DNA of 64,000 bases. Origin: Utricularia gibba. Taxonomy: Eukaryota; Streptophyta; Magnoliopsida; Lamiales; Lentibulariaceae. The notes under the pieces are model-generated. The model worked only from the letters and a program-made list of their open reading frames with translations. It was not told the origin of the DNA and did not search any database. The stretch lies in contig NEEC01000004.1 in NCBI GenBank assembly GCA_002189035.1, positions 3,658,001 to 3,722,000 of the forward strand. The letters are read 5' to 3'. Positions 24,601-37,499 of this stretch are shown piece by piece; the first letter of the stretch is position 1, and each line of letters opens with the position of its first letter. The translations under genes were made by a program, and so were the position numbers.

Positions 24601-25943
24601 CCACGGGCATCTTTTTGGGGAGTCTCTTTGGTCCAGAATTTTCAGTTCTGTGATATTTCCAATATTCAATTTCACACTCGATAGCAAGAATTCTGAAAAT
24701 GATGATGATTTCGCTTCGCCAATGGCTGGTTCAGCCCTCCCAGAAGGGAGTGATGTGTCTAGATGGAATGCTCTGGCAGCCGAACGCCTAGTTGATCTAT
24801 TTGTGCGCTTTTTTGATTTGGTGAGGGCTCATTTGAACACGCTATTGTCCATCTTAGTGGGTTTCCTTAGGAAGCATGGGCAAGGTCTATCAGATGCTGG
24901 AGTAACTGCATTGATGCGTTTAGCTGCCAGTCTGAAGGGAAAACTTACTGAAGAAGAATGGAAACATATCTTTGTTTCCTTAAAACAGGCTGCTGGATCC
25001 AGCATCCTTGACTTTATGGGACTTTTGAAAAGTGTTGAGCGCCAGGAGGAGCGGAGTAGTCATCACAACGGTGATATGATGGAATCACCTACTCTGGATG
25101 CTGATTCTGATGAGGATGTTGAGGGTACCATGAATCTGGAATCTGCAACTTATATTCTTTCAAGGATGAAAACCCATATCTCCATGCAACTTCTGATATT
25201 GCAGGTTCTCACCCCTTGTTGTGCTGTCTTGCATCTCATCATGTTTGGCTCAGGGATAATCAATCCATCAGCCAAGCGAATGCTTGTTTTTTTTCCTTCT
25301 CATGCCGCAGATACACTCATCTCGTCCTATTTTTCAGGTGGTAACAAATCTCTACAATACATGCTGGCAGTTCCTGCCATCTGATTCCGTGGTCATCGTT
25401 CTGGAAGTGCTATCATTCATAGCAGCTCACTCACACGAACTGCAGTCAGAAACCAACATCCTTGCTAAGCTGGGAAGAGTATGCTCCCTGCTGGACATAT
25501 CCGATCCACCCATCGTTCACTTTGAAAACGAATCCTACGAGAACTACTTGAACTGTCTGCACCATGTATTCACCAACAACCCACCTTTCTCCGAAGCCAG
25601 GGGCGTCGAGGCGGAGCTTGTAGACGTCTGTGCGAAGATACTCCACATATACATCGACTGCGCTGGACTGGGTAAGAAAATCTCAGGAGACAAGAAGCAT
25701 CTGGTCCACAGCTTCATCCCCTTGGGGTCCGCCAGGAAGGAGGAGCTGGTGAGCCGGACGACTCTGGCGGTGTGCGCACTGCGGACTCTCAGCAACCTCG
25801 ATCGGGACACGTTCAGGCGAAACGTGTCCCGACTCTTCCCGTTGCTAGTGGATCTCGTTCGAAGCCAGCACTCTTCGCCGGAGATTCAGCGGCTGCTCAG
25901 CGGCGTTTTCCTGTCGTGCGTAGGGCCGATCATCATCAGGTAG
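18647..25943 (+). CDS. BIG1: BIG1-like ARF guanine-nucleotide exchange factor (Sec7 domain)
   Basis: Large ARF-GEF that loads GTP on ARF GTPases at the trans-Golgi/endosome for vesicle budding. Eleven exons: 18647-19650, 20095-20412, 20495-20822, 20899-21321, 21455-21735, 21930-22203, 22404-22906, 22990-23311, 23767-24097, 24522-25204, 25338-25943. They sum to 5073 nt (1690 residues), near the usual BIG length. The N-terminal DCB/HUS regions are present. The Sec7 domain (about 555-735) starts at [14 protein letters not shown], has the glutamate finger in [19 protein letters not shown], and ends with [16 protein letters not shown] repeats follow, including [14 protein letters not shown] and [12 protein letters not shown]. 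The start [14 protein letters not shown] resembles BIG1 more than BIG2 or BIG5. No frame damage. Confidence 0.95.
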
Positions 25944-27466
25944 TATTACGTCTTCGTGTACTTAATTAAACTCATCACCAGCATCCATTCTTTTTTTTTT
26001 TTATAATACGCTTTTCACAATTGGTGACTTACTTCTCCTTGGTTTTATACTACTCATTTTGCACTTAAAATACTCAATTTTAAAAAAAAATTATCAATTA
26101 TCAATTTTTTCTAAAGGTCACAAATATGTCCTAACAATTCTTATGATGTAATGAGATGTGGAAGATTAATTTTGGAAAATATATATTATCATGTCACTGT
26201 ATGAGAAAATTATCCATCTCATGTGAAAAAATAGATTTATTGTGCGAGATTAAAGAATGGAGTGAATAGATTTATAAAATAATTAGTAGTGGAAGATAAT
26301 TGAAGTAACCTACTATAATGTCCTACCTTATTTTTTGAAAGTAATTAATTAATTATTAACAATAGTATATTAATGATAATATATTAATTATTTATTTTTA
26401 AATACTTTAGTTTGGCCTTATCATCATTTTTTGATTATGTTAGCCCACTATTGGAATAAATAAGTTTCTTGAATATGTTTTAATAAAATTATATTTAAAA
26501 TGAGATTATATATATTTAGAATAGAGGGGAAAAAATCAAACATTTTTTAAAGTAAGAAAATTTTTATGTGATGATAAAAATTTTATATAGAAGAATAGTT
26601 TTGAAAATTATATTTAAAAGATTATATAATTATTTTACAGTTTATATACATATTGAAAAATATGTTTATCATACAACCATAATCTTTTATATGTACATGT
26701 TTAGAAGAATAAACAAGTTTATTCAATATGGTTTTGTAAATAACTCCAACAGTAATTACAATGATAATTTTTTCTGTAAAATAGGTTTCAATTTGAAGTT
26801 AAAGGTAAGTGCATATTATGTAAATCAAAATTTTTGAATTAATTATATTTAAATTTTATAAATTTTAATCTTTATTGTTTTTTAAAAAAAATTATAATTT
26901 TTTTCCTTTAATGAATTTCTAAAATATTTATTTAATGATTATAAAGGACTAATAAAAAAAATTTACTATTCAATTTCATTCATTTGAAAAATATAATTAT
27001 ATTTTTATATTAAACTTTATAATAATTTAATCTATTAAAATCACAATATATTATTTTATTTATTAAATTTTATAATATAACGTTATAGTATTTTATAATA
27101 CAGTTTTATGATATAAAATTTAAATGTATTCATAAAATACTAAATACAAATTTGAAAATAGAATTGATCCTAAATTATGTAATATTTTAATTTTGAATAA
27201 TTATAGCAGTTTAGGGAATAAATTACGCTCCTTCCTTACGTCGAGCGCCACTAGTTCCATGCAAATATTTCAAATTCGTGTGAACCAACGGACGGTTTTT
27301 TCCCTTCCGGTGACCCTCTGAAACCGCCGAGATTTCATTTCCACCGATCTTCGGGCATGTGATCTTCTTCTCCTCCAACGCCTCCCCCCTCACCTCGCCA
27401 GAATGCAGGAATGGCCATTCTCCACTTCGATTTCCACCCCGATTCTGATTCGTATTCACCGCCGCC
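25944..27466. other. AT-rich intergenic region and RING-gene promoter
   Basis: About 1.5 kb, extremely AT-rich from 26050 to 27220, then GC-rich from about 27225 as the next gene's leader begins. No coding relic, terminal repeats or RNA gene was recognised. The 89-codon frame at 26568 is low-complexity and unconvincing. Confidence 0.5.
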
Positions 27467-30031
27467 ATGACGATGGAGCTCGCAACCGCAACGGCGACAT
27501 CCTCTCATTTTTCCTGCAACGTCCATGATCATCCCTCTACTTCCCACATCGACTTGTGGGTACACCGCCCCCAGTTTCAGAATCCCAACACCAATGGATG
27601 GAAAAAAGGGGACATCAGATCGAGCCAGATATCCCAAATTGAGCAAGCCCCCGATTGGGGCGGTGGCGGAGTCTCTTCACTCGTACGCAAATGGAGAGGC
27701 TTCGAGGCCGACTCTGGCGGGAGAAGCACTGCCTCCGCCCCATCGGAGGAAGACTGGGAAGAGTCGGATAAGACCGGCGGCCCGCCTTCTCGAGGCGGCG
27801 ACGAAAGCGCGACGGAAAGCGAACGTCTGCGTGTAGCGGATATCATCAGAAAGTGGACTGAGGAGCATTTCAACGACTTCGGATCCGAATCGTCGCCCCC
27901 TCGGCTGAGAACCTCGCCCTCCGATTTCTGTTCTGAGTACAAGAATTTTGGGACTTCACCGCGAATCAGAGGCCGCCATGCCCTCAATCATCTGCTGAAC
28001 AAAAAGCTTCGCGATCGAACCAAAGAACTCGAAGCTCTTGTCGCCCAGAAACCCGTTTCTGGATTCACCCATCGCGGCCGCATCCAGGTGCCCCTCTTCT
28101 TTACAAAGCTTGGTGTGGTAACACCAATAGTTCTCGAGAGTGCTAAAAAATTCAACTGAGAGCAAGTGCTCCGTGTTGTTGGTAGGCTGTTCTTCGGATC
28201 AAATTTCTCAGGGGCGGCGTCGAACCTACTCAACAAGGACGACATTCAAACCGCTCATCAGTTCAACCGCACAGGCATGTTTTTCCTCCCTTCGTCCTGC
28301 ATTCTGTTTGGCAAACGATCAACACTGAAAATTGATGACGGTATTCTAGGGAAAGGGTTAGCTCGAAGAGTATTCGAGAAAATGCCAACAACCATTCTCA
28401 AAAGAATTCGAATTCAGAGGAAAATCAGCTCCAGCCATTGCTGGGCTCGAGGCCATCTCAGGAACAAAGCACACATCATGTCCAAGAACATTCTCAGCAA
28501 GTACTTCAGCGCGATGAGATGGCCATGGATGATGGAAAACCAAATTTTGATGCTTCACTTGGTTGCGGAGATCGTCATTTCGAAAACTTCCCATCCACGG
28601 AGCATGAGATGGACAAAGGCAGCACACCGCAACCTTCTCAGACGTGCGACGTCGCAGCAGCTAGTGCGGGCTGTCTGCAGAATATAGAGACCAGTGTGGG
28701 TGACTCATGCTGTCAAAGTGAGGCAGAGGGAAATGCCTGCTTTTCTATTTGGGGTGATGACATGAAGCTCGATGAAGCTAACGGGGGAGACTGGATGGAT
28801 GAGATATCGCGCCCTCGGAGTGACTGGGAAGGTCTAAGGAAAGAAAGGTACCAGGAGATGCTTGACCCCTTCTTTGACAATGAAGACATCCGCACACTCC
28901 TAGAGAGGTAACCTGCATATACATTGCAGCTTGTTTTTCATCCATAGTGTGTTACATGAGTATCGATATGCTGCAGGAAAAGTGTGTCGACCTTCCTATC
29001 TAGTAGCCTGAGGGATAGCATAGACCAACTGATGATACAGCGTGGCCGAGGAGAACAGCCTTTACCCAAGCATGAGAGCCAGAACGGGGAGGCAGGACGG
29101 GGGAAAGGCGATGAAGATCTTGGTGTCAATGAGATGCCATTCGGAGTCCATCCTCCTCAGCATCATGTTGTTACTCAACAGGGTGGTGGTGGGGAAGAAT
29201 TCAGTGACGGCTTTTCTTTTCAGCTTGCTTCTCCTTCTACTCAAGACTCATCCCCATCCTCCAGATATAATTCGCAGGGTCATGAGGACAATGATCATGC
29301 ACCATCTGTAAAGCTCCAACTTCTTTTGTTCAAGTCAGTTTTGCAGTTGCTCGTTGAAGAAATAACATGTAAAGCTCCAACTTTTTTTGTTGCAGAGAGA
29401 AATGCAGCTCATAAGCGACATGGTGGAGCATATGCAGCGGCTGCAGATGGACATAGGTGAGCTACGGAGATCAATCAAATGCTGCATGCACATGCAAATC
29501 AAGCTCCAACGCTCGATCAAGAAGGAGGCTGCAACAATGTCCACCAATCACTCAGGTACAGTAGTAAACAGCGAGACCAAGCCTCCTGTACATGCTCCGT
29601 AATCACATTTGATTAACGAACAATGCAGATTCGAAGAATCGGCCCCGCAAATCGATGAAAAAGTCTAATAAAAACGGTGGAAGATGCTGGTGTTGCATTT
29701 GCTGCAAAGCCATGGCTGATTGTGTTCTCTACAGGTACAATTCTGCTGCAACTGTAGGTTACAAGTTACTCTAAAAAAACAAGAACAGAGCACAAGCAAA
29801 CCATTCGGAGGGGTATTCCCTTCCAAAACATTTTCCTTTTCTTTTATTGGAAACGACAACATGATATGCTGCAACACACACTCAAACTAATTAAATGGTT
29901 GCAGATGCGGGCACATGTGCACATGCTTCAAGTGTGGACAGGAGCTGCAATGGAGTAGCAACAAATGCCCCTTGTGTGCAGCTCCCATACATGACCTCAT
30001 CCTGGTGCACCCCTCTACTTGCAATATCTGA
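27467..30031 (+). CDS. RING-type E3 ubiquitin ligase with a coiled-coil (plant neuralized-like group)
   Basis: A predicted E3 ubiquitin ligase; substrate unknown. Exons: 27467-28087, 28163-28278, 28350-28907, 28977-29307, 29396-29555, 29629-29734, 29905-30031, summing to 2019 nt (672 residues). The N-terminal half has the family words [27 protein letters not shown] and THRGRIQ. A middle block, [20 protein letters not shown] then [20 protein letters not shown], precedes a coiled-coil of repeated M/Q (about 560-610). The C-terminal RING is split over two exons: CWCCIC, then [11 protein letters not shown], then [12 protein letters not shown]. The small second and third exons are less certain: the 28088-28162 intron ends GAG|C and the third exon start is chosen to keep frame. 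Confidence 0.85.
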
Positions 30032-31281
30032 ATACGGACAAGTTGATATTCTTACAAATTTAAATATACTGATGAACAGCTGCAACTAAGCAATATTTAT
30101 TTATACCCCCCAAAAAAAGCACACACTAAACCAATACAAATTGTGATTCTTGAGGGGAATCAAAATAGGTGCTTTGGGTTATTAGAACATGTCTTGTCAT
30201 AATGGAAGTGTTTTACATGATTTTTATTATTATTGATTTTTAAGTTTTGAATTTATAAGTCAATTATAAGTATATAGTATTTGATGTGATAAATTTAATT
30301 TATTAGAAAAAAATAATTATATTTTTTCTACTTGTATACTTAATTTATAAGTAATTTAAAAACATTACTTTAAAATCACTTACAAGTATTAAATAAAAAC
30401 TATATAAACAACTTATAATCAATTATAATAAGTTATAAGCCATACAAAACACCTCCAATAGCTTTAAAATTTTCAATAAAATGGTCAATTATTTGTGTGA
30501 GAGTTCCCAAAAAAAGATTTAGAATAAAGGCGGATATAAATAAAAGGACAGGTCTCTGCCGCTGGTTGCAGACTTGCAGTGGAGGGCGCTGGAGTTAAAA
30601 GCAGTGGGCGGAGTCCCCTCTGGTTTCCGGTTTACCAGGTATATAGCTTTGCCCTGGACATTTAATGGGGTGATCGATTTCATCACAACCTCCTCTGCGA
30701 GCTGATTCAACGAAGAATTTGATGCGCATTGTGCATCGAGATTCTTAAAGCTTTATCGATCTTAGCCAGCTTCTTTGGAGAGGTTTTTTCCATGCGGACC
30801 CACTTTTTTTTTTTAAAGATCGATCCTAGTTTTCTGGGGTCTTGTGCTGCCGTTTGTGTTTTACTTTGGAATTATTTTAGTTGATTCTCCTAGATCCTAA
30901 GTGATATTTGTGATTTTCATTTTATTTGAAGGCTTGGGTTTAAGATGTGTTCATGGGTTTTCATTTTTGGTAGCTATGGAAACAGAAACTTGTCATTTAT
31001 TCTCAGTTAGATTAGGATACCACTTATGTTTGGTGTCTTCTCCATGATATGTACTTTCACGATCTTCTGGATGAAATACGTTAGGGTTCTTGTGATTATA
31101 CCTGTTGTGGTTTTCTTAATGTTCAACTCCTGAATGCTCTATGTAGTGCTTAAGTCTGCCTTAGAGCTCCTTTGCCAGGTTTTTGATGTTTTGGATATGT
31201 CTTTATGAGTTTTACATTGGAAAATCAGGCATCTCCAGATATCGATCCTTTGCGCCAGTGATCTACTGCAGCTAACCCAAA
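30032..31281 (+). promoter_or_regulatory. Spacer and 5' leader of the HAD hydrolase gene
   Basis: AT-rich from 30100 to 30500, then more balanced. A TTGGAAAATCAG|G acceptor-like site near 31229 suggests a 5' UTR intron before the ATG at 31282, with T-rich sequence upstream. No coding region is supported. Confidence 0.4.
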
Positions 31282-32222
31282 ATGTCTATGCTGATGAAGC
31301 TGCGGTTAGTCACAGTGGATGTCACTGGCACTCTAATTGCTTACAAGGGGGAGCTAGGTGACTACTACTGTATGGCAGCAAAAGCAATTGGACTCCCATG
31401 TCCAGACTATAAGCGGGTGCATGAAGGCTTCAAACTAGCGTACAAAGAGATGGCATCTAAGCATCCTTGCTTTGGTTTTTCTGAAAAGATACCCAACATC
31501 GTTTGGTGGAAGACATGCGTGAGGGATTCCTTTGTCAGGGTGAGATCTAATTGTCCGTATCAGAACTAGTTCTCTTTCAGAGCATGGCCAAGCATTTTTT
31601 GTTTTCAGTATGGGAGTGGTAGCATTCTCTGACATCATGCTTACAGGCAGGGTATGATTATGACGAGGAAACATTTGAAAAGATATTCAGGCGCATTTAT
31701 GCCACCTTTGGCTCCTCTGCACCATACAAAGCTTTCCCAGATTCATCGCCATTTCTCCAATGGCTTCGCAGAAGTGGGGTAAACGTTGGACTGGTTAGCA
31801 ATGCGGAGTATCGGTACCAGGATGTGATCCTTCCAGCATTGGGCTTTCACCAGGTAAACGCTAGAGCATCTTAGCGACCTTTGCGTTCGATTATGATGAT
31901 AACTGAAAAACTTTGGAAAATGGGGAAGGGATCAGAGTGGGACTTTGGCGTGTTCTCGGGGCTGGAAGGTGTGGAGAAGCCGGATCCAAGAATATACAAG
32001 ATAGCTTTGGAGAGGGCCGGGAACATAGCACCTGAGGAGGCGCTTCACATTGGAGACAGTTTCAGGAAAGACTATTTGCCTGCAAAGAGTGCGGGCATGC
32101 AGGCTATTCTCCTGGACAGGTTCCAGTCCCCGGAAGCAGAGACATGGAAGAAATCCGGTGCGGTGGTGCTACCGGATCTGGGAGCTGTTCAGGATTGGCT
32201 CACCTCTCCACAACAGCTTTGA
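31282..32222 (+). CDS. HAD superfamily hydrolase (HDHD3-like)
   Basis: Haloacid dehalogenase-like hydrolase, a cytosolic or organellar phosphatase-like protein whose substrate is not known. Exons 31282-31539, 31647-31853 and 31929-32222 sum to 759 nt (252 residues). Motif I is VTVDVTGTL: the nucleophile Asp is present but the second Asp of the usual DxD is Thr. Motif II is GLVSNAEY, the motif III Lys is in EKPDPRIYKIALE, and motif IV is HIGDSFRKDY. These match the HDHD3 subgroup. A near start at MKLRLVTVD (31294) is also possible. Confidence 0.85.
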
Positions 32223-32951
32223 TAGATAATAATGATTTACGCTTCCATTGTTTTTTCACATTTCTGGGTTGGGCCAAACTTGCTCTAAAACAAGACCATA
32301 CCATGAATGAATGAAGTCGGCCATGCTCTTCTCTTATTCAGTTGTCATTGCTCGTCTTTTTGCTGTATCAGGAACCTTCACTGAGGAGTGCTACGTCAGT
32401 TTGCAGACTGACGTGAATTGCAACTAGGGAAGTGAATGAACGATCAGTTGAAGAAGACGATTGATCTTATAAAACTATGCTTGTTTGGTATACGTGTTAT
32501 GATAGACGAAACATTTGTAGAAAATTTAACCTTTTGATTGTGTTTTTAAAAATTTTCAATCAAATTTTAATTTAATTCTATGTATATATATATATCAATT
32601 AGTATAAATAATTTAAATATAACAATAATATTACAATTTTTTCACACCTATATAATATGGAAAATATAGTTTTAAATGATTACAAAATCTTAAATTGTAA
32701 TTTATTATAATTTAAACATAGTTCAATCTAATTTAATTTATTATTTGTAATAAATTATTCATATCTAAAGGGATTTAATTGCGGTTCAATACTAATTTTT
32801 GAACACATTCCATTTTATTTGGAGATGACCAAATAGTTTAACATAGAGTGCCGAAGATAAAACATATATATTGCAAATTGGGGGTTCTGCCTTTGCGCGT
32901 TTTGGAGGGAAACGCCGCATAAAAGGCGTGGTGGTTGCCGGTACGAACAAA
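32223..32951. other. Spacer between HAD and DNA polymerase eta genes
   Basis: AT-rich intergenic DNA with a short TA microsatellite near 32585-32597. It contains the HAD 3' UTR and the polymerase promoter. No other feature is seen. Confidence 0.5.
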
Positions 32952-35900
32952 ATGCCGGTGGTGAGACCGGAATCTTCTGGTTCGAGGGTTATCGCGCACA
33001 TTGATATGGACTGCTTTTACGTCCAAGGTTTTATATGGAAATTGATCGCTTTTTGGCACTTTGCCTAACATTGATTATTCTTATTTTTTGTGTTCATCTA
33101 TTTGGATTTCGATAGTTGAGCAGCGCAAACAGCCAAATTTGAGAGATCAACCGACGGCAGTGGTGCAGTACAACTCCTGGAAGGGAGGGGGTCTTATTGC
33201 TGTTGGTTATGAAGCTCGAAAATATGGTGTCAAGCGGTATGCTCTTTCTGAGTACTGTTATTGTTTTGAACCCCCGCCAGCACTTTTTTTTTTTTCTTCT
33301 CACTATAAGCATTTGATGTTGAAGCTCAATGCGAGGTGATGAAGCAAAGAAAGTTTGCCCTGATATTCAGCTTGTGCAGGTTCCTGTGGTTCGAGATAAG
33401 GCAGATTTGACCGTGTATCGTAATGCTGGTGCAGAGGTGCTCCACTGTAGCTTTATTTGTAATTACGTCTCTTAAGTCTGTAGGTTTAGTATGCAGTTCC
33501 ATATACCACACCCGCACATCCATTCTTGTCCTCCATGGAACCCAAAAATGTGCAACAGGTCGGATGAAACTCATTTCCTAGCATTCCTTATCGATTAAGT
33601 ACCCTCTGTCTCCCATGGTTTTCTGATCTCTGGATCCTATTTTAGTTCAGCCTCCTCAGGTCGCTTTCCAATTTTTCTTAAAACTGCCAAAGCTGGCTTT
33701 ATTTTCTTCTGCTTCGTTCTTCGTGGAAGGATACATCGCAGAAATATTGTCTAACTGAACTTTTATATCAGTGCAGCCTTGTTGTTGGTTCCTTGTTTTC
33801 ATCTTCTTTATCACCCTCTCAAACTTCTTCTCTTGATGGTGAATGTTTTTCTCATTGATAAATATCTATATGTTCCTTTTTCAAATGCGGGTGCTAGATT
33901 TGTGGTTATCACAGCAAATTTTCAGGTTGTATCTATTCTTTCAAAGAAAGGTTGTTGTGAACGTGCATCAATCGATGAAGTCTATCTTGACCTTACTGAA
34001 GCTGCCAAAAAAATGTTATTTGAAAGCCCACCAGAAAGGTTCACGTCTCTTAGTGATGAAGTTCTTAAATCTCATGTGTTGGGGCTTCTATTGGTAGGAG
34101 GATTTCTTGTATAACAGCAAATTCTTCTTCTCATTTAGCTTTGCCCTCGTGTAGCAACTGCTTCTACATCATGTTGTATGTAAACCAGGTTGGAGCGAAT
34201 CCTGTTGATCGTGTGCGGGAATGGTTTCTAAGCACTGATCACCAAGATAAGTTATTAGCCTGTGGTGCAATTATAGTTGCAGAACTTAGGCTTGATGTTT
34301 TGAGAGAGACAGAATTCACATGTTCTGCTGGAATAGCACATAATAAGGTAAGGTGTCAATATCTTTTTATGGTTTCTATCATTTTTGCTCTCAGATTCTT
34401 ACCATTGAAAATGCCATGTGTTTACTTCGTTCAATTGGCGACTCCAAAATTTCGTCAGATGCTGGCTAAATTAGCTAGTGGTATGAATAAGCCTGCTCAA
34501 CAAACTATAGTGCCGGCTTCATCTGTTAAGGATCTGCTCCAATCTCTGCCAATAAAAAAAATGTAAACGTTTAATAATTGTTCTGAATCAGTTAAATACC
34601 AGGGTTGTAATCCAGATGATTACTGCGAATGACAATGTCATGTTCCTGCCTTTCTTGATCAACATTTGATGCATATGTTGCTGCAGGAAACAACTCGGAG
34701 GAAAACTTGGCTCTTCCTTGCAGACTGAGCTTGGAGTAGAAACTGTTGGGGATTTATTGCAGTTTACACTGGGGAAACTGCAAGAGCGCTATGGAATTAA
34801 CACAGGGTTTGCATTTATTCTACGCTCTCTGGCATTTGGAGTTGTTTTCTCGTGTCAGTCTGTCTTTTATGGCATTTCGTCTATTGATTGCCATTTTTAT
34901 TTTGTTTTTGGCACTATTTAGTTGGTGAATTACGACTAAACATCTATAGCACTTATAATGAGTATAAACTTTTGAATTTCAACTTCGCGTTACCCCATAT
35001 GGTTGGTATACTTATTTTCGCCTTGAGTTCAATAATTTTTTCCTAAATTTTCTTTTTACAATTTTAATAGATTTGCAGTTTCTAAATTATGCCTGCAGTG
35101 CTTGGTTGTGGAACATTGCGAGAGGAGTGTCAGGGGAAGAGGTGAAAAGTCGTCACCTTCCATTGAGTCTTGGTTCTGGGAAGACATTTCCTGGGCCTCT
35201 TGCTCTCAAATCGCTGTCTTCTGTAATTTCATTTACTTTCTGAGATTCACATCAGCGTATGGATAAGTGCATCGTGGATATTTTTTTTGTCTCATTACAT
35301 GATTGCTGCTACGCAGGTGCAAGATTGGCTCCAAAAACTAAGCGCAGAACTAAATGAACGTCTTCACGTGGATTTGGAGCAGAACAACCGTAGAGCTCAT
35401 CTCTTGACACTGCATGCAAGTGCTTACAAGGTTAATGATGTTTGTTCATATCCTGTTATCTTCTCTGTAACATTTTTATATTGAATCTCACACTCTTATA
35501 CCACATAATGTGCCCACCAGCCAGATGACTCTGAATCAGTGAGAAAGTTTCCTTCTAAGTCATGTCCATTAAGGTACGGGATTACCAAGATTCAAGAAGA
35601 TGCCTTTAACCTGTTTAACATTGCGCTTCGAGAGTATGTTGGGACATGCTGTGTTAAGAAGGATTACGAGCATCATAAATGGGCAGTAACCAGTCTTGCA
35701 ATCTCAGCCAGTAAAATTGTTGCGATCCCATCTGTAAGTAGCTTGTACTTCAAGAACGGTTCCACAAAAAAGAGTTCATTGAATGTTACCTTGAATATAC
35801 TGGAAGCTATTGAACTTATTTTCACCAGTACTTCCTCACATTGTCTACCAACTACCATTATTTTCACACAATTGAACTTTCAATTATCAAGAACACTACT

Positions 35901-37393
35901 ACTGTGATCTTTGACAAAGTGCCTCATTTTTCTCGATGTCTTCTGTGTTTAAATCTAATCTTGATTGTCATGGTTCAAAGTTAGAATACGCATTATATCA
36001 TACATTGCACTAGAAAACTGTTATGGATCTGTTTATGCATTCAGTATCCCGGGACACTTGTCTCTCTGTATCAGCCAGATCTCATTTGCTGTTACATTTT
36101 CTTTTTTACTTTGTTTTTCTTCTGTGCTACATATCAGGGAACCAATCCAATTATGAAGTACTTTCACAGTCAATTCCAGTCATGTGCACCCGCAGATAAA
36201 TCAAATGACTTGCACTGCCCAGTTGATGCTGCCTTACCAACTTCATATGCTGGTTATTGCTACTCTCTCCCAAGCCTGTCCTAATTGAGCTTTCGGTTGA
36301 GTTTTTCAGCCAACTGAGTCAACCTTTTTTTTTTTTTTGGAGATATGCAGGTCCTGATCCTGGCTATTTGGAGATGGAAACCTTTGAGGCAGATACAGTG
36401 ACTGTGCATGATGTGCAAAGCTTGAGTACTGGCGGAGACGAAACTGGGTTTTCTGAGGCAAGGCTGTGTCTCGTGTATTTTTGTTTACTGATATGAAATT
36501 CCTTTGGTGTGTTGCACTTAAACCGGATTTTTAGCAAATATTATATGATTGATGCAGCGAACGATTTCTGTATTGCCAATGATTGTCCACTGTATCTTTA
36601 ATTTTTTTTTTTAGTATGTAGACAGGAAGATAACTGGAGTACCGAGAATATTTGGAATCCCTGAAATCCGAGAATCCATAACTTTGCATGACTCCTTTCT
36701 TGTTGTTTCAGGGGGGAAGGTCAGAAGGGCTCACCGAAGAAATGCTGCCATCATCAACCTCAGGTTAGTTCCATGCACACGGATGATAACCAATGCCATT
36801 TACCTGCCTGAAACTGCAAGCACTCCCTTGAGAAGCACCTTATCTGGTATTGTGTTGGAACATGCAGGGTGTCAAGATGGCAACACATCTTCGTCGAGGC
36901 CGGATTCTGTGAGATGTGGCGTAGAATCTGAGACGCCAAAGAGGAAGCCTGCAATTGAAAAGGTCATTGTCACTCATTCATGTTTTCTCACGTTTCAATT
37001 CTTGAATGATTGCTTTTGCACCAGGGAAGCAGTAGTAGTTCATCATCTATTCTGAGATACTTCCATAATCACAACTCCTGCTCCTCCTCTTCAACTTTCC
37101 AAGGTAATTTGAGGTCTCCTTGCCTCATCTTGTATCAACTACGTTGTAATGCTCTAATTGTGTACGAAGACGCCGAGAGGCCACAGGATGGAACCCCAGG
37201 AGCAGGACGTGAAGCTGAATGGAGGTGGGAGGGCTACAAGAGCGATGAGATTGATCCAGATGTGCTGGAGGAGCTGCCGCTGGACATCCAAACTGAGGTC
37301 CGTGAACTCATCATGTCATCCGCGAACCAGCACAAGCAAAACACTAAGAAACGGCTCCGTACTATCAACCACTATTTCCCCCCAGCTGAATGA
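32952..37393 (+). CDS. POLH: DNA polymerase eta (Y-family translesion polymerase)
   Basis: Y-family polymerase that replicates past UV-induced pyrimidine dimers in the nucleus. Sixteen exons: 32952-33027, 33116-33236, 33325-33436, 33926-34093, 34189-34347, 34459-34562, 34687-34806, 35099-35222, 35317-35430, 35521-35733, 36138-36252, 36351-36472, 36712-36763, 36868-36962, 37025-37103, 37170-37393, totalling 1998 nt (665 residues). Catalytic residues appear in HIDMDCFYVQVEQRK (DxD) and ERASIDEVYLDLT. Also seen are GYEARKYGVKRSMRGDEA, the HhH-containing thumb NKPAQQTIVPASS..KKMKQLGGKLG, and the little-finger RYGITKIQEDAFNLF. The C-terminus has a PIP-like SILRYFHNH, a ubiquitin-binding UBM (DEIDPDVLEELPLDIQTEV) and a final INHYFPP. 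The donor at 36472 (CTC|GTGTAT) is weak and chosen by phase. Confidence 0.92.
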
Positions 37394-37499
37394 AGGGGGG
37401 TTCATTGCAATGCAGTTGTCAACTACAGTAACTGAAGCTTATAGCATATCCATTCCGAAACAAGATTCCATCAAGAAAAAGTCCCTAACAGTGGGAAGA

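Noticed and set aside
28166-28687. 173-codon frame within the RING gene
   Set aside because: Its first part is the real second exon, but beyond 28278 the family text moves to another frame after a short intron, so the full frame is not a protein.
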